64,000 nucleotides of DNA from assembly GCF_021028955.1 (NCBI RefSeq), contig NZ_JAIWPE010000096.1, positions 275,312-339,311 of the forward strand. The letters are read 5' to 3'. Shown here in pieces: positions 36,740-46,942 of the stretch. A program made the translations under genes and the position numbers. The notes beneath the pieces are model-generated. The model was not told where the DNA came from. It saw only the letters and a list, made by a program, of their open reading frames with translations, and did no database searches. Numbering within the stretch: the first letter of the stretch is position 1; each line of letters starts with the position of its first letter. This stretch comes from Salipaludibacillus sp. CUR1. Its GTDB lineage: Bacteria; Bacillota; Bacilli; Bacillales; Salisediminibacteriaceae.

Positions 36740-37523
36740 TTCCAGGTTCCCTCCACTTGTCAATTATTTGTTTAATAAGAGGAAGCGCTTTTTCAGCAGC
36801 TTTTTCCCCCTGATCAATAATTTCTTTCGCATTAGTAAATTGGGTTGCATTGTAATGCGATAAAATAGGACGAATCATAATATCTGCCTGGTTTTCACGG
36901 TAGATCATCATTTCCTTTTCCATAATATCCATACTTTGAATAATAACATCGTAAATAGAAGTAATTTCAGGTTCAGTATTAAAATAAGAGACGTCTACCG
37001 CTATCTTAATGTCTGCTCCCAGGCCTTCCAGCACTGACACTGGAACACGGTCAATAACTCCTCCGTCTACATACAAGCGGTTATTAATCTTTTCAGGGAC
37101 CAGAATACCAGGAATAGCAATACTTGCCCTTACTGCATCTGCTATGTCTCCCTTTGTAAAAACTTTTTTTTCTCCGCTTAACAGATCAGTTGCAACCACT
37201 TGAACTTTAGGAGATAAGTCTTCCAGGTTTTTATTGTTTACCAGTATACGAATAACTTCCTTTGCTTTATCACCCTTTATAAAGCCCATTTTTGGAACAG
37301 TAAAGTCCAATATATACTTTCTGCGGAAATGTAAAGCAAGTTTTTCCATAGTACCGGGAGAATATCCGCTTCCATACAGGACACCTGCAAGGGCTCCCAT
37401 ACTGCTTCCGGAAATATAATCAACGTTAATTCCAGCATCACTAAGAACTTTGAGAACCCCTATATGGGCATATCCTCTAGAACCCCCGGAGCCTAATGCT
37501 AATCCTATCTTCGGCTTTCCCAC
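36732..37523 (-). CDS. ylbK: Patatin-like phospholipase family protein YlbK
   Basis: About 263 residues. Patatin-type Ser-Asp dyad hydrolase; the actual lipid substrate is unknown. Oxyanion loop GSGGSRGYAHIGVL is at the N-terminus, the nucleophile elbow is SGSSMGALAG and the aspartate lies in VDGGVIDRVP. The start is probably GTG at 37523, nine bases after AAGGGG; a TTG at 37532 touches that site. It is coupled to ylbL. Confidence 0.9.
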   Translation of the reverse strand: MGKPKIGLALGSGGSRGYAHIGVLKVLSDAGINVDYISGSSMGALAGVLYGSGYSPGTMEKLALHFRRKYILDFTVPKMGFIKGDKAKEVIRILVNNKNLEDLSPKVQVVATDLLSGEKKVFTKGDIADAVRASIAIPGILVPEKINNRLYVDGGVIDRVPVSVLEGLGADIKIAVDVSYFNTEPEITSIYDVIIQSMDIMEKEMMIYRENQADIMIRPILSHYNATQFTNAKEIIDQGEKAAEKALPLIKQIIDKWREPGNG

Positions 37524-37680
37524 CCCATCCAACCCCTTTTACATAATCGTTATAATTACAGGTCTAAAATCAGCTGTCTGAAAATATTTATTTAAGGACA
37601 AGTCATGATTAATTATTCCCTTATCAAGGACCCTGTTTCGTCCACCTTCTTTATACAGCTTATTTTAAAGGAGCCTGTTC

Positions 37681-39943
<2,263 letters not shown>

Positions 39944-40049
39944 TAATTTTCACCTGTCTTTTCAAACGTCTTATCATAAGTATTTTAATCCTACCATAAT
40001 CCATTATAAGTAAAAAATAAAACAAACTAATGTAATTTCTTTCTAAAAC

Positions 40050-40078
40050 GTATAATCATAACCTATTCGACCATAATA
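40050..40078 (+). promoter_or_regulatory. Forespore (sigma-G/F) promoter of the csfG-like RNA
   Basis: GTATA (40050-40054) fits the -35 GHATR. CATAATA (40072-40078) fits the sigma-G -10. The spacing to the extended -10 (40069) is 14 bases, the same as at sigG. Confidence 0.62.
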
Positions 40079-40084
40079 AGAGTA

Positions 40085-40237
40085 GCAGCATGACATGCTG
40101 CGGACAACCGCGGAGAAGACTTACGTTTCCCCATAAGTTCTTCCTCCGGTTTCTCCTCTCCCATAGCCTTTGCAGACAAATTGCTGTCTGCTTTAGGGCA
40201 GCCTGTAGTTTCGCACATTAACTACAGGTTTTTTTTT
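40085..40237 (+). ncRNA. csfG: CsfG-like sporulation small RNA
   Basis: About 153 bases between rsmD (ylbH) and ylbG, the locus of the B. subtilis forespore RNA CsfG. It holds a GCAGCAT/ATGCTGC hairpin (40085-40101), a larger hairpin with GAAGACTTA / TAAGTTCTTC arms and the C-rich loop CGTTTCCCCA, a pyrimidine-rich single strand TTTCTCCTCTCCCA, a CAGACA/TGTCTG hairpin, and an intrinsic terminator. No ORF of note is present. Locus, promoter and terminator agree in direction. Identity rests on synteny and structure, not alignment. Confidence 0.7.
40202..40237 (+). terminator. Terminator of the csfG-like RNA
   Basis: CCTGTAGTT (40202-40210) and AACTACAGG (40220-40228) are perfect arms, followed by nine Ts. 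No plus-strand gene precedes it other than the small RNA. Confidence 0.88.
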
Positions 40238-40374
40238 GCCAAATGACCGTTTTAAGCAGGCTATTTCAATAATTTAGTGATCCTTGGCTTGAAATGAAGA
40301 GGCGTGTAAAACATTCTCCGGAGCCGCAAGAGAGCGTACCTTCAAAAACCTCATTTAGCTTACCAGAGCAAAAA

Positions 40375-40402
40375 GAAAGACCTCCAGGTATATTCCGGAG
40401 GT
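40375..40402 (-). terminator. Terminator after ylbG
   Basis: ACCTCC / GGAGGT arms (40380-40402), then TCTTTCTTTTT on the minus strand. The stem runs up to the ylbG stop. Confidence 0.72.
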
Positions 40403-40677
40403 TAGATTCCCATTTTATAATCATCCTTCTTTTCCTTATCAGGAATAGAATTCTGATATTCTGTCTTAATCCAAGGCCTCATGGACATGGAAACATCTTT
40501 AACAACATTTAAAGATCTTAATTTATTAATCGTTTCGTCCACTCGCTCTTCATCACAATATAAAATCACATATTTCATCTTTTTTGAAACATAATGGACA
40601 TTACCGAATCTTTTCAGCTGTTTCACTTGTTTCAGTGAATAAATCCAAACGGCTAATCCTACACGGTTGGCTACCAT
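40402..40677 (-). CDS. ylbG: DUF2129 protein YlbG
   Basis: 91-residue protein of the DUF2129/UPF0298 family. It is conserved in Bacilli and has no known function. Marks are VWIYSLKQVKQLKRFGNVHYVSKKMKYVILYCDEE and RPWIKTEYQNSIPDKEK. The ATG at 40677 has AAGGAG about 11 bases upstream. It follows ricF by 42 bases and is probably cotranscribed with it. Confidence 0.9.
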   Translation of the reverse strand: MVANRVGLAVWIYSLKQVKQLKRFGNVHYVSKKMKYVILYCDEERVDETINKLRSLNVVKDVSMSMRPWIKTEYQNSIPDKEKKDDYKMGI

Positions 40678-40719
40678 ACGTACGATATCTCCTTTACTGG
40701 ATTATAGATATTAAACAGA

Positions 40720-41160
40720 TCAGCCGCATCCGCAGCTTCCCCCTGAACCGCAGCCTCCGCTACATCCAGCCTGATCAAAAAACGGGTTCCCTGTCGGCAC
40801 CTTAATTTCCTGGGAGACTGAATGGGCAAGAATCCGGCTTACTTCAGTAAGAAGGCTTTCCAGTTCCTTTTCTGCTGTTTTATATTCAGAAATAAGAGGG
40901 TGGGTGTCTATTTTACGTTTATATTCCCTGACTTCAGAAGTCACTTTATGAAAATCCGGGTGGTATTTTCCAAATCGCTGAACTTCTTCATACTTCTCTT
41001 TCAATCCTTGAAAATGGACAAGCATTTCCTGAGCCTCAGCGTTAGTCTGCACTTCCTTTTTTGTCTGGGTGTATTTATAGAAAATATCTGATGATATTAT
41101 TAAGTCACTGAATTGTGATGTTTCCTGGAGTATATTAATATCTGTCATAGTTGTAACCAT
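40720..41160 (-). CDS. ricF: RicF (YlbF), Ric complex subunit
   Basis: 146 residues. In B. subtilis RicF forms a complex with RicA (YmcA) and RicT (YaaT) that carries iron-sulfur clusters, aids the phosphorelay to Spo0A and directs RNase Y cleavage. The helical com_ylbF domain (ETSQFSDLIISSDIF, YKYTQTKKEVQTNAEAQ) is followed by the cysteine-rich tail CSGGCGSGGSCGCG, a likely cluster ligand region. The start at 41160 follows GGAGG by eight bases. Confidence 0.93.
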   Translation of the reverse strand: MVTTMTDINILQETSQFSDLIISSDIFYKYTQTKKEVQTNAEAQEMLVHFQGLKEKYEEVQRFGKYHPDFHKVTSEVREYKRKIDTHPLISEYKTAEKELESLLTEVSRILAHSVSQEIKVPTGNPFFDQAGCSGGCGSGGSCGCG

Positions 41161-41221
41161 CTTTAGCACCTCCGTTGCCTAAGTATAACACGAAATAAAC
41201 TCTCCTGCTAAACACAGAATA

Positions 41222-41258
41222 AAACAGGTGACAAGAGTTATGGCTCTTTCACCTGTTT
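41222..41258 (-). terminator. Terminator overlapping the ylbE stop
   Basis: AAACAGGTG / CACCTGTTT arms with an inner AAGAG/CTCTT stem, followed by TATT on the minus strand. It includes the last codons of ylbE. Confidence 0.62.
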
Positions 41259-41474
41259 CATCATTTCAATCATCATCATAGCCAGGTTCATGTTTCTTTG
41301 AATCTGTTCCACCCTTTGAGGAAATGTCTTTCCATAGTAAACGTTCGATTCTTTTATCATTTCCGGCAATTTTTCCGGCTCTCTTCCCAGCCTCCTGTAC
41401 CACACAGGATGGGTTCTTAAATACTTATGAATTTGAGGGTTGGCTTTTACATAATCATAAACATCTGTTCTCAA
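41238..41474 (-). CDS. ylbE: YlbE-like protein
   Basis: 78-residue YlbE-like family protein of unknown role. The sequence DVYDYVKANPQIHKYLRTHPVWYRRLGREP is the conserved part, with a methionine-rich helix AMMMIEMMKQV at the end. The start is TTG after GGAGG at nine bases. It lies between ylbD and ricF, as in B. subtilis, and the end overlaps a terminator stem. Confidence 0.88.
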   Translation of the reverse strand: MRTDVYDYVKANPQIHKYLRTHPVWYRRLGREPEKLPEMIKESNVYYGKTFPQRVEQIQRNMNLAMMMIEMMKQVKEP

Positions 41475-41502
41475 ACTGTTTCTCCTCCCTGCAGGTTAAT
41501 TC

Positions 41503-41910
41503 CTAATCTTCCCTAAAGGAAAAGGGAGAATGATTGTCCGGACCGGAAGGCGGTGAAGGATTTTGCTGCTGTTTAAACTGCGAAATTAACTCCTGTATTG
41601 AGCCGACTACTGTGCTGAATTGCGAGAGATGATGCTGAATATCGTTTAAATTCATTTTCTTAAGCATATTAAGCACATCCATTTCACTTTCAGACGAATT
41701 TCCCTCAGGATTATCAGAGTCTTTCTCTTTTTCCGAGTCTTCTTTATTTTTGTAAGTACTCCATATTTCATCTTCTTCTCCAAATAACATCCATTCTTCG
41801 AACAAATCCTGCAGCTTCTTATCGCCGGATTTTACATCCCTTAATACATGCGGGTTTTCTCTAACAAACGTCTTAAATTTTTTCACGTCAGGGTGCAGAC
41901 TTTGGCTCAC
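41503..41910 (-). CDS. ylbD: Spore coat protein YlbD
   Basis: About 135 residues, YlbD coat protein family. The N-terminal part LHPDVKKFKTFVRENPHVLRDVKSGDKKLQDLFEEWMLFGEED is characteristic. The middle is highly charged and low in complexity. The likely start is GTG at 41910, eight bases behind GAGAGG; a GTG at 41919 is possible. It lies 28 bases before ylbE. It was described as a coat component in B. subtilis. Confidence 0.86.
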   Translation of the reverse strand: MSQSLHPDVKKFKTFVRENPHVLRDVKSGDKKLQDLFEEWMLFGEEDEIWSTYKNKEDSEKEKDSDNPEGNSSESEMDVLNMLKKMNLNDIQHHLSQFSTVVGSIQELISQFKQQQNPSPPSGPDNHSPFSFRED

Positions 41911-42016
41911 ATTGTCCACCTCTCTCCTAGAACATACTTTACTACATCATAATATGGTCAAAGAGAGATGTGCGCCTATTTTTAATATTTACTGGCTGCT
42001 TTTGTGCATTTCCTGT

Positions 42017-43093
42017 CTAGCGCGGAGTAATAAAGTTCTGAGTATAAAATGTCTGGTGAACTCCAACTCCTAAATGGGTAAAGTCATCATTTAATAAATT
42101 TACCCGGTGCCCCTCGCTGTTTAACCAGCCTTGGACTGCACCTATAGCATCCGTATACTGGGCTGCAATATTTTCTCCAGCTAAAGAATAGACCACTTCA
42201 TTACTGTTGAGCCGGTCGCCTAATGAACCGGCTTCAGGCGACGTATGTGAAAAATATTCTTCTTCATACATTTCTTTACTATGGCCATAAGCTGTTTCAG
42301 CCGCTCCTTCGTGCCAGCTCAGTAATGGCTTATCATGTTGTTGGCGGATAGTATTGCTCAGATCCAGAATTTGTCTTGCCTGGCCGCTTTCCCATTCCTC
42401 TGCTTCTTCACCTTCCAGTGTATCCTTTTCCGGAAGACTTCCAGTATAAGTAAGGGAATATGGACGGTGCATCAGCAGCACGTCTTTTGTCAAATATCTT
42501 ACCGATGAGAGTTCCTCTTCCACAGTGTCAAAATAAAGCTGGGCCCAAATATCATCTTCTACGTGGACAAGCGGTCTTGCGGAAAGCTCTTCTTCAGTTA
42601 ATGTAAAAGTATACGAATTCAAACCTTCATCTATTGTTTGTTCAGAGTCAAAACTGTAGTTGGAGGCTACCTCGTCGTAGGTATCTCCAATTTCATTCTT
42701 ATGCCTTTTTAATCCTTGACTATTAGTGAATACTGTTATGACTTCTTCAGAACCTGCTCCAAACTGGATATAGTTTTCTTCGCCGTGATAAATATACCAG
42801 TCATATCCGTAAGGAGTAGGGTCGATGCGGACAGGCTCACCGAATTCTTCGGTCAGATCCTCCACATCTCTGTTTATCCATTTGTAAAGAGCAATGTCAG
42901 ATGTCTCTTGCACATTTATTTCGGTACTCATATCGTTTTCCATTATTTCATTGCTGTTTTCATTTTCTTCATTGGTTTCATTTTCTTCATCGGTCACGTT
43001 ATCAATAGGTATGTTTTCTCCATCAAGAACGACAAAAACAATAAAGGCAGAAAAAATAACCAGAAAAGAAAATGCAGAATATAAAAATCTCAT
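42017..43093 (-). CDS. ylbC: Secreted or membrane-anchored CAP-domain protein (YlbC-like)
   Basis: 358 residues. An N-terminal hydrophobic helix (about 4-23) acts as signal or anchor. A very acidic linker follows (EENETNEENENSNE), then a CAP-associated N-terminal domain (WINRDVEDLTEEFGEPVRIDPTPYGYDWYIY) and a C-terminal SCP/CAP domain with LSNTIRQQHDKPLLSWHEGAAETAYGHSKEM, YFSHTSPEAG and GWLNSEGHRVNLLN. The role is unknown. The position matches B. subtilis ylbC. Confidence 0.88.
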   Translation of the reverse strand: MRFLYSAFSFLVIFSAFIVFVVLDGENIPIDNVTDEENETNEENENSNEIMENDMSTEINVQETSDIALYKWINRDVEDLTEEFGEPVRIDPTPYGYDWYIYHGEENYIQFGAGSEEVITVFTNSQGLKRHKNEIGDTYDEVASNYSFDSEQTIDEGLNSYTFTLTEEELSARPLVHVEDDIWAQLYFDTVEEELSSVRYLTKDVLLMHRPYSLTYTGSLPEKDTLEGEEAEEWESGQARQILDLSNTIRQQHDKPLLSWHEGAAETAYGHSKEMYEEEYFSHTSPEAGSLGDRLNSNEVVYSLAGENIAAQYTDAIGAVQGWLNSEGHRVNLLNDDFTHLGVGVHQTFYTQNFITPR

Positions 43094-43239
43094 GTTTGTC
43101 GTCCTCCTGCCAGTACTTTGTAGCTCAATCTTATTCTTTCAATAGTAATAAATATATGTCATAGGGGCAAGGAGGACGCATTAGAAAAGGACGAACAATA
43201 ATTTTTATCAGACAGGCGTGTTACTTTTAGTTTACCAAT
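43094..43239. other. Upstream region of the CAP-domain gene
   Basis: AT-rich DNA that should hold the minus-strand promoter of the CAP-domain gene. I looked for forespore-type boxes, since ylbC is forespore-controlled in B. subtilis, and found none that fit well. Confidence 0.4.
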
Positions 43240-43800
43240 TATTAAATAGCCACTGCTTTTTGATTGAAGGACAGAAGGCGGCGACGCCCGAGGGATCAAG
43301 CGCAGTCTGAAGATCCAATTCAACGAAGCTCCAGGCTGAGTTAATTTTAGCTAATCCTGTAGAAAAAACGCACCCGCTAAATACTTTTTTACCGGTGAAC
43401 GAAGGCGAGGACACCTGGAGGATAGGCGAAGTCTGAAAATCCACTTTCCCGAAGCAATCCTTCGGGAAAGTTAGTTGAAGACAAGCCCTCGGGTAAAGAA
43501 AACACAGCGAACTTCCACACGGATGTGGTGACTTCGGCGTTTTCACAGGACGTGAAGGGGGTTAGCCGAAGATCCTAATGACCTATGTTGCACTTATGCC
43601 TGTGGTATAAGCCTTCGCCAAGAGTGAACCTGCAGATTAAAAGGACAAGCCCCTGGGCAAGCGTCCGCCTGGCGGACTGAAATCACTGCAATTACTATTT
43701 ATCAGAGTCAATTTTTTATTAAGTACAAAAGCGAAAAACCGAACAAAAATCGTAAGATTTGTTCGGCTTTCTTTATGATTACTATTCTTTTGTCCCAGCT
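43240..43800. repeat. Large composite intergenic repeat, copy C (CAP gene-CBS gene)
   Basis: At least three modules stand in a row. GGCGGCGACGCCCGAGGGATC with GCGCAGTCTGAAGATCC is at about 43278-43316. A second, GGCGAGGACACCTGGAGGAT with GAAGTCTGAAAATCCACTT, and TTCGGGAAAG, is at 43384-43495, nearly identical to copy A. GACAAGCCCCTGGGCAAGCG with GTCCGCC/GGCGGAC is at 43644-43679. A CCGAACA/TGTTCGG hairpin (43739-43766) and the TATTCTTTTGTCCCAGC tail end it. A further imperfect hairpin lies at 43497-43546. No protein is encoded. Confidence 0.82.
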
Positions 43801-43814
43801 TCAGGCACATCGTA

Positions 43815-44243
43815 TTAATGGTGAAATTCTGGACGTTCTGAAATTTCACTGAGCGCTATAGCTGCTTCGTGCTCCGTAGACGTATGAACAGCTAAATCAC
43901 CTAATGAAACAATGCCAATTAAATTACTGCCTTCAACAACAGGTAAGCGTCTAATTTGATTTTCAGCCATTAATTTAGCCGCTTCGTGAACGTCCATGTC
44001 AGCAGAGGCTGTAAAGAGATGTTCACTCATTATTTCCTGTACTGATGCTGAATCAGGCAGCTTTTCAGCAATTCCGCGTACGACGATATCACGGTCGGTA
44101 ATCATTCCTAATAACTTTCTTTCTTCGCAAATAGGAATAGCGCCAACATGATCCTCTTTCATTTTTAAAGCAGCCTGATAAACATTGTCCATTGGTGAAC
44201 ACGTATCCACACTGTCGGTCATAATGTCTCTTAAAGTAGTCAT
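43815..44243 (-). CDS. ylbB: CBS-domain protein (YlbB-like)
   Basis: 142 residues made of two CBS domains: the first with VDTCSPMDNVYQAALKMKEDHVGAIPICEERKLLGMITDRDIVVRGIA, the second with TASADMDVHEAAKLMAENQIRRLPVVEGSNLIGIVSLGDLA. Such pairs bind adenine nucleotides and act as sensors; no effector domain is present. The start at 44243 has GGGAGG nine bases upstream. The position matches B. subtilis ylbB, forespore-expressed there. Confidence 0.9.
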   Translation of the reverse strand: MTTLRDIMTDSVDTCSPMDNVYQAALKMKEDHVGAIPICEERKLLGMITDRDIVVRGIAEKLPDSASVQEIMSEHLFTASADMDVHEAAKLMAENQIRRLPVVEGSNLIGIVSLGDLAVHTSTEHEAAIALSEISERPEFHH

Positions 44244-44399
44244 ACTATTCATCCTCCCTTCAAAATTTACATTTTTTATCCTTCCCTATCCAGAATAAAA
44301 ATATTTATGAGTGTTTTAAATGACGTATCGTTGCAACAAAAGCAAATTCGTAATATCATAATAAAGAGTAACTAAAGAAGATTTTGAGGAGGTACCGGA

Positions 44400-44753
44400 A
44401 TGAAATTTGAAGAAACAGGACTTGATGGAATTACTATTGAATTCCAGCCTTTAGAAGAAATTATGGAAGAAGCAGGTTTTCATTACCAATATGATTATGA
44501 ACGTGTAACGTTCGACTATAAAATGGTGGACCAGGTTCATAATGATGTATACTATTTCCGTATTCCAGCTCATATTGAGGAAGGTGAAATCCCATCCCCT
44601 TACAGCACTGTAAAAATGATGAAGCCTTATGTCGGTAAACATTACTACCCGCACGGCGTTGAGTATGATGAGGAATTTCCTAAGCAGATTGTAGATAAAT
44701 GCCAAAAGAAAATTGATTTAATTTTAGAAAAAGTGAAGGCTGAAGCTCTGTAA
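44400..44753 (+). CDS. YugN-like family protein
   Basis: 117 residues starting MKFEETGLDGITIEFQPLEEIMEEAGF, which is the start of the YugN-like family; YFRIPAHIEEGEIP and KPYVGKHYYPHGVEYDEEFP are further marks. The function is unknown. The ATG has GAGGAGG upstream. In B. subtilis ylbA lies at this place, and this may be its counterpart, but I could not align the two. A terminator follows. Confidence 0.75.
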   Translation: MKFEETGLDGITIEFQPLEEIMEEAGFHYQYDYERVTFDYKMVDQVHNDVYYFRIPAHIEEGEIPSPYSTVKMMKPYVGKHYYPHGVEYDEEFPKQIVDKCQKKIDLILEKVKAEAL

Positions 44754-44791
44754 ATTGTGTAATTTTACATAAGAGAATTTCACAAATATTT

Positions 44792-44851
44792 GCTTTCGAT
44801 CCAGTCTGACCGGGTTTTAAAAGCCTGACGATTTGTCGAAAGCTTTTTTTT
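44792..44851 (+). terminator. Terminator after the yugN-like gene
   Basis: GCTTTCGA (44792-44799) and TCGAAAGC (44836-44843) form the outer stem, with an inner GTCTGAC-like stem, then eight Ts. Confidence 0.72.
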
Positions 44852-44878
44852 ACACTTTTTAGGGAGAGGGGGATTCAT

Positions 44879-45937
44879 TTGACACCACAGACTAAAAGAA
44901 AATATCTATACATAATCCTTGGGCTGATAGCAGCCGGCCTCTTCGTTTATTTTGTTCTTCCTGTTTCTCTGCCAATAATTCTGGCTTTAATAACTGCCTT
45001 GTTTCTGACACCGGCAGTAAAAGCGCTCGTTAACCGGGGGAAGCTGTCAAGAAACATCGCTGTTTTTATTGTGTTTATCGTTTTCCTGGTGGTGGTTGCA
45101 TTAATCGGTTACTTTACTTTCACCCGCGCTTTAACGCAATTAAACCAGTTTGTAGAGAATCTTCCTTCTATTATTAACGAAATCAATATCGCCTGGATGA
45201 ATGTACTGGATAATTTACGTTTGCAATTTGACCAGTATTCACAGGATATAGTTGATGATATAGACAGAGCAGTAACAACACAGCTTTTGAATATGAGAGA
45301 TACGCTGCAGGGAATAAATATTATTGGTTATGTGACCGGGGTCCTTGTCAGAATCCCTTCATATATTGTTTCTTTCCTTGTTTACCTCATCGCGCTGTAT
45401 CTGTTTTTGCTCGATTTGCCACGTTTAAGAACAAAGGTCTTCAGTTATATGTCAGAAGAAACAGCCGTAAAAGTAAGCTTTATGGCTTCAAGGCTTTCTT
45501 ATGTTATTTTTGGATTTTTTAAAGCACAATTTCTTGTGAGTATTATCATTTTTATTGTGACTTTTATCGGCCTTCTCATTATTGCGCCTGAGGTAGCTTT
45601 AATCATGTCCATTTTCATATGGCTGATTGATTTCATTCCAATTATCGGTTCAATAGCTGTATTAGCTCCATGGGCAGGTTATTATTTGATTGCCGGCAAT
45701 GCCGCTATGGCCATTCAGCTCCTTGTGCTTGCTGCTGTCTTACTGACCATACGGCGGACAGTAGAACCAAAAGTCATGGGGCATCACATCGGACTATCTC
45801 CACTAGCCACCCTGATTTCGTTATATATCGGGTTAATGCTTTTCGGAGCGATTGGATTTATACTTGGTCCTCTTGTGGTGATTTTGTTTTCCAGTGCCAA
45901 GGAAGCCGGAATAATAAAAATGAATTTCAAAATTTAA
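44879..45937 (+). CDS. AI-2E family transporter, YtvI-like membrane protein
   Basis: 352 residues with about eight hydrophobic segments and a central helical insertion (about 80-150). The conserved end FIWLIDFIPIIGSIAVLAPW, PKVMGHHIGLSPLATLISLYIGLMLFG and IGFILGPLVVILF identify the AI-2E (YdbI/YtvI/YueF) family. Members include sporulation protein YtvI and proton/sodium-driven exporters; the substrate is not predictable. The start is TTG at 44879, six bases after GGAGAGGGGG. It has terminators on both sides, so it is a single gene unit. Confidence 0.85.
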   Translation: MTPQTKRKYLYIILGLIAAGLFVYFVLPVSLPIILALITALFLTPAVKALVNRGKLSRNIAVFIVFIVFLVVVALIGYFTFTRALTQLNQFVENLPSIINEINIAWMNVLDNLRLQFDQYSQDIVDDIDRAVTTQLLNMRDTLQGINIIGYVTGVLVRIPSYIVSFLVYLIALYLFLLDLPRLRTKVFSYMSEETAVKVSFMASRLSYVIFGFFKAQFLVSIIIFIVTFIGLLIIAPEVALIMSIFIWLIDFIPIIGSIAVLAPWAGYYLIAGNAAMAIQLLVLAAVLLTIRRTVEPKVMGHHIGLSPLATLISLYIGLMLFGAIGFILGPLVVILFSSAKEAGIIKMNFKI

Positions 45938-45951
45938 AATTCTTTATGCAC

Positions 45952-45994
45952 AAAAAAACAGACCTTCTCCCCGTATGGAAAGGTCTGTTTTTTA
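45952..45994. terminator. Bidirectional terminator between the AI-2E gene and ctaM
   Basis: AACAGACCTT / AAGGTCTGTT arms with T runs on both strands. It serves the convergent genes. Confidence 0.87.
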
Positions 45995-46003
45995 TTTAAA
46001 TTA

Positions 46004-46459
46004 TCATCCTAAAATAGCACGAAACAAATGAGTGGTTTCACCTGGATCGAAAATAATATACAGGAGGAGATAGACAGCAATCCCCGTAGTAGCTGATATA
46101 AACCAGATTATAGATGTGGTCGCCCCTAACTTCCGGTGCAGCTTCAAATTATTTTTGTATCCAGTCACAAGCTGAATAATCCCTAACACAGCAGCTATAG
46201 TAGCCATAGTGATATGGAAAAGCAAAAAAATCTGATAATAAGTTTCTACTTCTTCAGGCCCTCCAAAGCTTGTACTTCCTATAAAAAAAGTTTTAGATAA
46301 ATAGGTCGCAAAAAACACGACGGCAAGTACCGCTGCCCAGAACATCACTTTCCTGTGTGCCTCTATGTTTCTTTTTGCAATATAATACCAGCCGACAGCC
46401 ACAAAGATAGCACTTAGCGCAATAAAAACTGTACTTATAAAAGGTAAAAACGTTGCCAT
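46004..46459 (-). CDS. ctaM: Cytochrome oxidase assembly protein CtaM (DUF420)
   Basis: 151-residue membrane protein with four helices, DUF420 family. Marks are GWYYIAKRNIEAHRKVMFWAAVLAVVFFATYLSKTFFIG, LLFHITMATIAAVLGIIQL and LHRKLGATTSIIWFISATTGIAVYLLLY, with histidines in several helices. In Staphylococcus aureus CtaM is needed for aa3-type oxidase function. It lies after ctaF with a terminator between, where B. subtilis has ctaG. The ATG follows GAGGGG. Confidence 0.88.
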   Translation of the reverse strand: MATFLPFISTVFIALSAIFVAVGWYYIAKRNIEAHRKVMFWAAVLAVVFFATYLSKTFFIGSTSFGGPEEVETYYQIFLLFHITMATIAAVLGIIQLVTGYKNNLKLHRKLGATTSIIWFISATTGIAVYLLLYIIFDPGETTHLFRAILG

Positions 46460-46552
46460 AACTTTCCCCTCTTTCTCTGTTCCCTCAACTCATTACATTA
46501 AATTATTTTACCATATTTATTCAACCGTAGTACAAAGAATTGAAAACCCGAT

Positions 46553-46588
46553 TAAAAAAGTGCCCCCAAAGAAATGGAGGCACTTTCC
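46553..46588 (-). terminator. Terminator after ctaF
   Basis: AAAGTGCCTCC / GGGGGCACTTT stem with an eight-base loop and TTTTTT on the minus strand, just beyond the ctaF stop. It ends the ctaBCDEF transcript. Confidence 0.85.
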
Positions 46589-46590
46589 AA

Positions 46591-46938
46591 CTAATATTTC
46601 ACTTCCCCTATAAGGAACATTAACGCCCCGACAGTTAGAGCTGCCACAAATAAGCCTGACCAGATCATAACATTGATCCATCCTGTTCCCTTCTCATTCA
46701 TATGCATGAAAAAGTAAAGCTGTAAAACAACCTGAACACCTGCCAACATAAGAATAAAAGGAATAGCAAACCCATTTGGCACAGCATCACTGCCTATTGA
46801 AATAAACGCCATGGAGGTAATGAATATCATCAGAATAAAAGATATGAGCTGTGTGCGTGTTTCATTTTTAAGTTTTCGCTCTGTATTTTTCGAAGGTGCC
46901 CCTTGTAAAGGTGCGCTTGGATCTTGATGGGAACTCAT
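46591..46938 (-). CDS. ctaF: Cytochrome caa3 oxidase subunit IV
   Basis: 115-residue subunit with three membrane helices, of the bacterial cytochrome c oxidase subunit IV family. The conserved LAGVQVVLQLYFFMHMNEKG loop lies between helices two and three. The soluble N-terminus of about 28 residues is polar. The ATG follows AGGAGG. It is the last gene of the cta operon, four bases after ctaE. Confidence 0.92.
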   Translation of the reverse strand: MSSHQDPSAPLQGAPSKNTERKLKNETRTQLISFILMIFITSMAFISIGSDAVPNGFAIPFILMLAGVQVVLQLYFFMHMNEKGTGWINVMIWSGLFVAALTVGALMFLIGEVKY

Positions 46939-46942
46939 TTGA

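Noticed and set aside
37560..37680. Possible sigma-E promoter of ylbJ
   Set aside because: A TATACAGC near 37668 resembles a -10, but there is no acceptable -35 at 13-15 bases.
43232..43546. 104-codon open frame in the composite repeat
   Set aside because: It is translated repeat DNA; the same modules elsewhere carry stops and different frames, so it is not a conserved protein.
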